Source: Paramecium tetraurelia | Lineage: Eukaryota; Ciliophora; Oligohymenophorea; Peniculida; Parameciidae | Direction of reading: 5' to 3' | NCBI RefSeq assembly: GCF_000165425.1 | Contig: NW_001799288.1 | Location: forward strand, 647,067-711,066 | DNA: 64,000 bases | Shown here: positions 59,771 to 64,000 of the stretch, one piece after another | Layout of the letters: each line of letters starts with the position of its first letter | How positions within the stretch are numbered: position 1 is the stretch's first letter | Made by a program: the position numbers and the translations under genes | The notes under the pieces: generated by a model | What the model saw: the letters and a program-made list of their open reading frames with translations, nothing else | Database searches by the model: none | Told to the model about the DNA's origin: nothing

Positions 59771-60028
59771 TCACATTGATTCAAATTCGTTTTCTAATAA
59801 ATTACGGCCTAAAAAGGTAGTATAGTCGATCTAAGTATTCTGTTTACTCTTCAACCTTCTTTTAAAGATAGGGTTCTTGTGAATGATGTATTCTTCTTCT
59901 AAATCGAAAAGAGTTCTACGCGAAGTATGTTTAGAACTTTGTTCTTAATCTAACTAGTCAAAGGTGGGAGTGGAAGGAGTTTGTGGACTTGACGGCAAAT
60001 GGAGTGTATTATATGTTAAATTTTACAT
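59771..60028 (-). CDS. small basic protein, unknown
   Basis: 85 residues in one exon, ATG 60028-60026, TGA 59773-59771. It begins MQNLTYNTLHLPSSPQTPST and has RRTLFDLEEEYIIHKNP and KRRLKSKQNTQIDYTTFLG, a mix of S/T/P-rich and charged parts. The S/T-P sites at the N terminus (SSPQTPSTPT) look like proline-directed kinase targets. Codon use is normal. No family is recognised. Confidence 0.6.
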
Positions 60029-60426
60029 TGTATTTTTAATTAATATTATATATATATGTAGTTAATTTAAATTCAAATTATTGCAGCAACATAAGGGTGT
60101 ATTCCATCATCGATGATTATTAAGAGATCAAATCATAGTTATGAAAGACCTATCTTCTTTATTAGAAATTAAATTGGCAAATGAGACATTAATTTATATA
60201 TCTATTTGCAAGACACTTTGAAATATCATTCAAATTTAAAGATCTTGAGATAACTGTTTGTAGGTTTGATAAGAGTCTAAATGATGATGATATTTTGAAT
60301 AGATTATTTAAATAAATCATCAGCTGAATGATATTAAATCATTTTAGAGAATTATTTATTAGGAATTTTTTGGAAGTAAAATTATGAAAAGAATATTTAT
60401 CTATTTAAAATACTATTTCTTCCAAA
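60029..60426. other. intergenic spacer
   Basis: AT-rich, with no firm coding frame. Confidence 0.5.
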
Positions 60427-60970
60427 ATGGATTCGGATGATATAAATATATAAGGCGAATAATAAATTATCTCCTAGAAATCAATATATTATTTACAGGT
60501 TTATATTAATTAAATTTAAAATGAATATTTGATAATTGGATGATATTAATTATTTGACTTATTAAATTGATATAAGATTGAATAAAATTAGTAAAAGTAA
60601 TTTGATTCCTTAAATGATATTAAATTGTTATCATCTACAATTCTAAAATCATTTGTAGAAAGGAAAAATTAAAAAGTTTTTCTTAGGATAACTCTCAATT
60701 GATCCTAAAATGAATAAATAATGATTAGAAATTAAAATTCCTAGGGAATTAGTAGACTACTTTGCTATATAATTAAATGCATAAATAAAAATTGAAGATT
60801 AGCTTCTTGGGTAAATTCTTCAAAAACTTTGATTTCATGGTTATTTTTATTATTTAACTATGAATTAATTGTTGCTTAAAGGTTTGCTATAAATTAAGGA
60901 TAATTTGACTTTTAGTGAAATGTAATGTAATTTTCAGAATATTAATATAGAATTGAATATTATAAATAGA
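60427..60970 (+). pseudogene. protein-like frame interrupted by three TGA codons
   Basis: One plus frame (60530 phase) is protein-like for 440 bases but is broken by TGA at 60530, 60722 and 60830. The pieces read LDDINYLTYQIDIRLNKISK, KGKIKKFFLGQLSIDPKMNK, then LEIKIPRELVDYFAIQLNAQ and MNQLLLKGLLQIKDNLTFSE. The breaks cannot be spliced out: no GT..AG of normal intron length spans any of them. A short separate frame starts at ATG 60427 (MDSDDINIQGEQQIISQKSI). I think this is a dead gene. It runs into the start of the SBPase gene. Function unknown. Confidence 0.4.
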
Positions 60971-60972
60971 TA

Positions 60973-61964
60973 ATGCAATCAATTAAATTATAATTAAGTG
61001 ATGACCCAGAGCTATCAGGAGTGTGTTCGGCTTTGTTATAAGCATTCACTGAGAATTCGCGAGTATTGCGACATTGTTCAGGAGGAGGCAATTAAACATA
61101 AACGCAGAATAATTTTGGAGATCATCAATTAGAGTCTGACATCTAGTGTGAAGTGAATATCAATAGGGAATTATAGAAATCAGGATTTGTGAGTCATAGT
61201 GCAAATGAAGAGAGTCCTGAAGTAAGAAGAATGATTATAGTGTAGATGAAACAACAATGTGAAGGAGGTAGATATATTGTCACATTTGATCCATTGGATG
61301 GAAGTTCAATAATTGGCACCAATTTTACAGTTGGTACCATAGCGGCCATTTGGAAATCAGATGATAGTCTTTTAATAGGGAAGAGTGGAAGGGATATAGT
61401 ATCTGCTTGTTGTTGTTTGTACGGGAGTAGAACAACTGTAATCATTTATAATCAAAAAGAAGATAAGGTTTAGGAATACACTTTATTTGGTATTAATAAT
61501 TTAGTAAAAGTTTAGACAGCGATAAACAGGGACATTGGGAATTGACAAAAGGCAACATACAAATAAAATAGAAGGGAAACATTTTTAGTCCTGGGAATCT
61601 GAGAAGTATAATTAATCATGAAGCTTATCGAGAAGTGCTTGAGTATTATTTTCATAATGGATACACTTTGAGATATACAGGTGGAATGGCTCCAGATATC
61701 TGTTAAATATTCTTGAAAGAGATTGGGGTTTTTTCTCTTTTTGGGGATGCCAAGAATCCTTGTAAATTAAGATATTTATATGAATGTGCTCCATTATCAT
61801 TTTTAATCGAAAAGGCTGGTGGGAAATCATTCAATGGGTAGTCTTCAGTATTAGATACAGTGATTAGTGGATATGAATAAAAGAGTGAAATAGCTGTTGG
61901 AAGCGCTGAGGATATTGAATTCTTCAGACAAGTATGGAAAAAGCATGGATTATTGAAAAATTGA
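60973..61964 (+). CDS. sedoheptulose-1,7-bisphosphatase (SBPase)
   Basis: About 320 residues, ATG 60973-60975, TGA 61962-61964, one intron 61490-61515. FBPase/SBPase fold: [24 protein letters not shown], then the metal-binding signature FDPLDGSSI (61285-61311), followed by [13 protein letters not shown] rather than the D-x-x-x-S-x-G-S/T of FBPase. The stretch [29 protein letters not shown] and [20 protein letters not shown] is the SBPase pattern. SBPase hydrolyses the 1-phosphate of sedoheptulose-1,7-bisphosphate. There is no transit peptide, so a cytosolic enzyme is implied, probably in a pentose-phosphate variant. All active-site acidic residues are present. The regulatory cysteines of plastid SBPase are not evident. 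Confidence 0.85.
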
Positions 61965-62032
61965 TTGTGTTGGCTTAATTATATATGTATAATGATATCA
62001 ACTTTATTTATATATGATTGATACTCAGAATA

Positions 62033-62630
62033 TCATAAATTCTTCAAGAACTTCTCTTCATAAAGTTTAATGCTTTCTTCGATAATTTTGTAGGCATCTT
62101 CTTTTCCTTTGAATTCTTCAACAACTACATGTTTATGTTCAAGTTTCTTGTAATCTTCAAAGAACCTTTGGATTTCTAGAGTAGTATGCAAAGGAATATC
62201 CTTTAAATCATTAATTCCCTAATAGGATGCATCATTTTTGGCTACGGCAATTATCTTATCATCTATTTCTCCCTAATCAACCATATGCATGACTCCGATC
62301 ACTCGAGCCTCCACTAAACACATTGGTTCTATTTCAACTTAACATAACACTAATATATCCAAAGGATCTTTATCATCACAATAAGTTTATGGGATGAAAC
62401 CGTAATTGGCAGGATAATGAACAGATGAAAATAAGACTCTATCCAATTTCAAAAGACCACTATCCTTATCCAATTCATATTTAGCTTTGCTGCCTTTTGT
62501 GATTTCTATGATAGCATTGACAATTCTATTGTTATTGATATATTTACTTTGGACTATCATTACCATAATGTACATGATGCCATGGATTCTTAGCATATTT
62601 CTGGATTAAGTGGACAGATTAATGATTCAT
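62033..62630 (-). CDS. inorganic pyrophosphatase, family I
   Basis: About 190 residues, ATG 62630-62628, TGA 62035-62033, one intron 62526-62547. Features of soluble family I PPase: NPWHHVHYG near the start, [27 protein letters not shown] and the signature [12 protein letters not shown] with the DxDPxD metal ligands, then [18 protein letters not shown] (second D-x-D and D-K). It ends [11 protein letters not shown]. Hydrolysis of PPi drives biosynthetic reactions in the cytosol or mitochondrion. No targeting peptide is obvious. The gene is tail-to-tail with SBPase (68 bases between the stops). Confidence 0.92.
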
Positions 62631-62972
62631 CAAATTATTAATAATAATAAAATAATTTTAGATAATTGTTATCTTATAAGTATTGTATCATTGTCCATTA
62701 GTTTAGAGGAAATAATACGATATGATGTACACTTCCTATAATGGCTGTTAGAAGCCTTACTCTGATTCCATTTTATAATTGCAGGATATATTGGAGAACT
62801 AAAATTATTTATATCCTTTTTTAAATTCATAAAAATTGAAAATTAAGTCATTAGTAAACTATAATTGGCTAAACTATTTACTTAAATTAATTAGAATTTG
62901 AGGTTAGTAGGTATTGGAAGATAAACATGATGCAATAATAAATTGTTCCCTTATTTTAATTCTTCTTTAGAA
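62631..62972. other. intergenic region
   Basis: AT-rich spacer upstream of the PPase start and before the last gene. It ends with an acceptor-like ttctttag at 62963-62970. Confidence 0.5.
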
Positions 62973-63500
62973 ATGCTTAAAGTTAAAGTTATTAAATTTT
63001 AATGACTATCTTTTAAGTTATAGCTACATGATCAGTTTCCTTTCCCATCTGAAATCGAATGGATTGTCAAACTAAATTTGATTGAATACTATTTCATAAA
63101 ATGGTGCTATAGAAATTAATTATTAAAATTCAATTCATTAGCTAATACAAGAAATGAATAATAGAATGAATCATTAGGAGAAAAGAAGGAAATGGGGGAG
63201 AAGATGAAAAAAGAAGCGAATTGTGAGTTCAGAATAAGAAATTAGCACTTAAATAATAGTAATCTTTACTGAATTAAATATATGTTCTGAGAAACATTAT
63301 TATGTAAACCAAAAAAAGGATAGAATAAACTGAAATGATAGGAGTAGATCGTATTGAAACAACTGAAGTAGTTGAATTGAATAACAAAGTTAAACTGAAT
63401 TATGAAACAGAGGAAGAAATTTAGGTTTAACCAAGAACTATATATTGATAAACTCTGCCAAAGAAAGCGATATGAAGTTACATCAGAAGAAGAAGATTGA
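62973..63500 (+). CDS. coiled-coil hypothetical protein
   Basis: From ATG 62973 (MLKVKLQLHDQFPFPSEIEW after removing a 30-nt intron from about 62988) the frame reads WIVKLNLIEYYFIKWCYRNQ, then a K/E-rich helix (GEKKEMGEKMKKEAN). A 23-nt intron (gtgagt..ttag) and a 22-nt intron (gttaaa..acag) lead to KKFRFNQELYIDKLCQRKRY and ...VTSEEED, followed by TGA 63498-63500. No family is recognised. The acidic ending is plausible, but coding-like text continues after the TGA in another frame, so the true 3' end is uncertain, and the first exon may not be the real start. Confidence 0.5.
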
Positions 63501-64000
63501 GGTTATAATAAATTAAAGCTGATTCTCTTTATCAAACTGATAAAATAAATACTAAATAAAGTTAATGTTCCAGGGCAAATGGGGAGAGTATGTTATGAGA
63601 ACTAACAGATGTCTTAGAAGAAGGTTTAAATAATGATGTCTATGATGAAAAATCAAGTAAGATGAACCTATTTATAATAGCTAATAAGATTAAAAATAAG
63701 TAGAATTCCTTGAGGGATTCAGATAATTACTTCAAAGATGTTAGTTGAATAATGTTTGACTAAATTCTGTGTGACTGTATAAGAAATAATTTCAAATTCT
63801 AGATTAGGTATGAAGGGATCCACTTAAACTTAAATGGAGAGATAAATATAGAACCTACAAAAATGCTGGATATAATTTTACGAGACTTTGTTTGGTATTT
63901 TACTAAATCAAGGGTAGATTTAAATGGTATTCTATAGGAATAATTAAATGTTTGCTTATTTTTAATATATAAATTCATCGATAAAATATTTGAGATATTT
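63501..64000 (+). other. coding-like sequence reaching the right edge
   Basis: Open frames continue to the window end. With a 21-nt intron (gtatgt..acag, 63589-63609) the sequence reads ADSLYQTDKINTKQSQC and ENVLEEGLNNDVYDEKS. Beyond a TGA at about 63750 a further frame, IRYEGIHLNLNGEINIEPTK then MLDIILRDFVWYFTKSR, is clearly protein-like and could be joined by a 26-nt intron (gtataa..ctag). I could not build one consistent gene. It is either the 3' part of the gene at 62973 or a new gene running off the window. Confidence 0.4.

Noticed and set aside
60530-60832. Selenocysteine reading of the in-frame TGA codons
   Set aside because: Three TGAs in a short frame, no neighbouring redox motif and no SECIS-like hairpin that I could see; decay is simpler.
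1-64000. CRISPR arrays, insertion sequences, rRNA, tRNA, telomeric repeats, bacterial operons
   Set aside because: I looked for repeated spacers, terminal inverted repeats, TTCGA-type tRNA T-arms and Paramecium-type G-rich telomere repeats and found none; gene structure is eukaryotic with tiny introns throughout.

Overview
This window is macronuclear-type DNA of a ciliate, almost certainly Paramecium. Reading frames are long and sensible only if TAA and TAG are read as glutamine and TGA is the sole stop. The DNA is very AT-rich, genes are packed tail-to-tail or head-to-head with tens of bases between them, and every splice junction I could place by eye uses GT..AG introns of about 19-32 nt, mostly 22-29. 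Coordinates below were worked out by hand translation on this code. Exon joins were chosen so that the frame and, where a family is recognised, the homology continue across them.

Layout. 1-6600: a small ORF of doubtful reality, a Q-rich protein, two small N-myristoylation candidates, an SMU1-like splicing factor and, divergently, chaperonin subunit CCT2. 6600-16700: two tandem paralogous type I membrane proteins, a DCC-family (DUF393) redox-fold protein, a Na+/H+ exchanger, an FKPxI-repeat protein, a PGP-repeat (STPGR/ODF3-like) protein and a secreted acidic protein. 16700-35600: an SCP/FCP-type phosphatase with a TAA/TAG/CAA polyglutamine tract, an EF-hand FKPxI protein, a SIN1/CRIM (TORC2) protein, a 12 kb axonemal inner-arm dynein heavy chain and an SPP-like intramembrane protease. 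35600-47900: a gene-like relic, a coiled-coil EF-hand protein, an ABHD17-type hydrolase, exosome RRP41, a small membrane protein, a CCT-motif protein, then about 2.8 kb that is mostly non-coding and contains a 150-base assembly gap. 47900-64000: a large cysteine-repeat membrane protein, a RING/B-box protein, a C2 protein, axonemal dynein light chain LC1, a CDCA7-like 4CXXC zinc-finger protein, a second RING protein, the exon-junction protein Y14/RBM8A, a small orphan, sedoheptulose-1,7-bisphosphatase, inorganic pyrophosphatase and an incomplete gene at the right edge.

Themes. Cilium-related genes recur (dynein heavy chain, LC1, PGP-repeat and FKPxI proteins), as do RNA-processing genes (SMU1, RRP41, Y14), but nothing indicates operon-like co-regulation. 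The most unusual observations are two single-base frame breaks in otherwise well-conserved genes (dynein heavy chain, Y14), two TGA-interrupted gene-like frames, head-to-head gene pairs with only 14, 25 and 47 bases between start codons, short in-frame introns (one between zinc-ligand cysteines), a Calvin-cycle-type SBPase in a non-photosynthetic cell, and a CDCA7-like zinc finger. I saw no CRISPR array, transposon, rRNA, tRNA or telomeric repeat.
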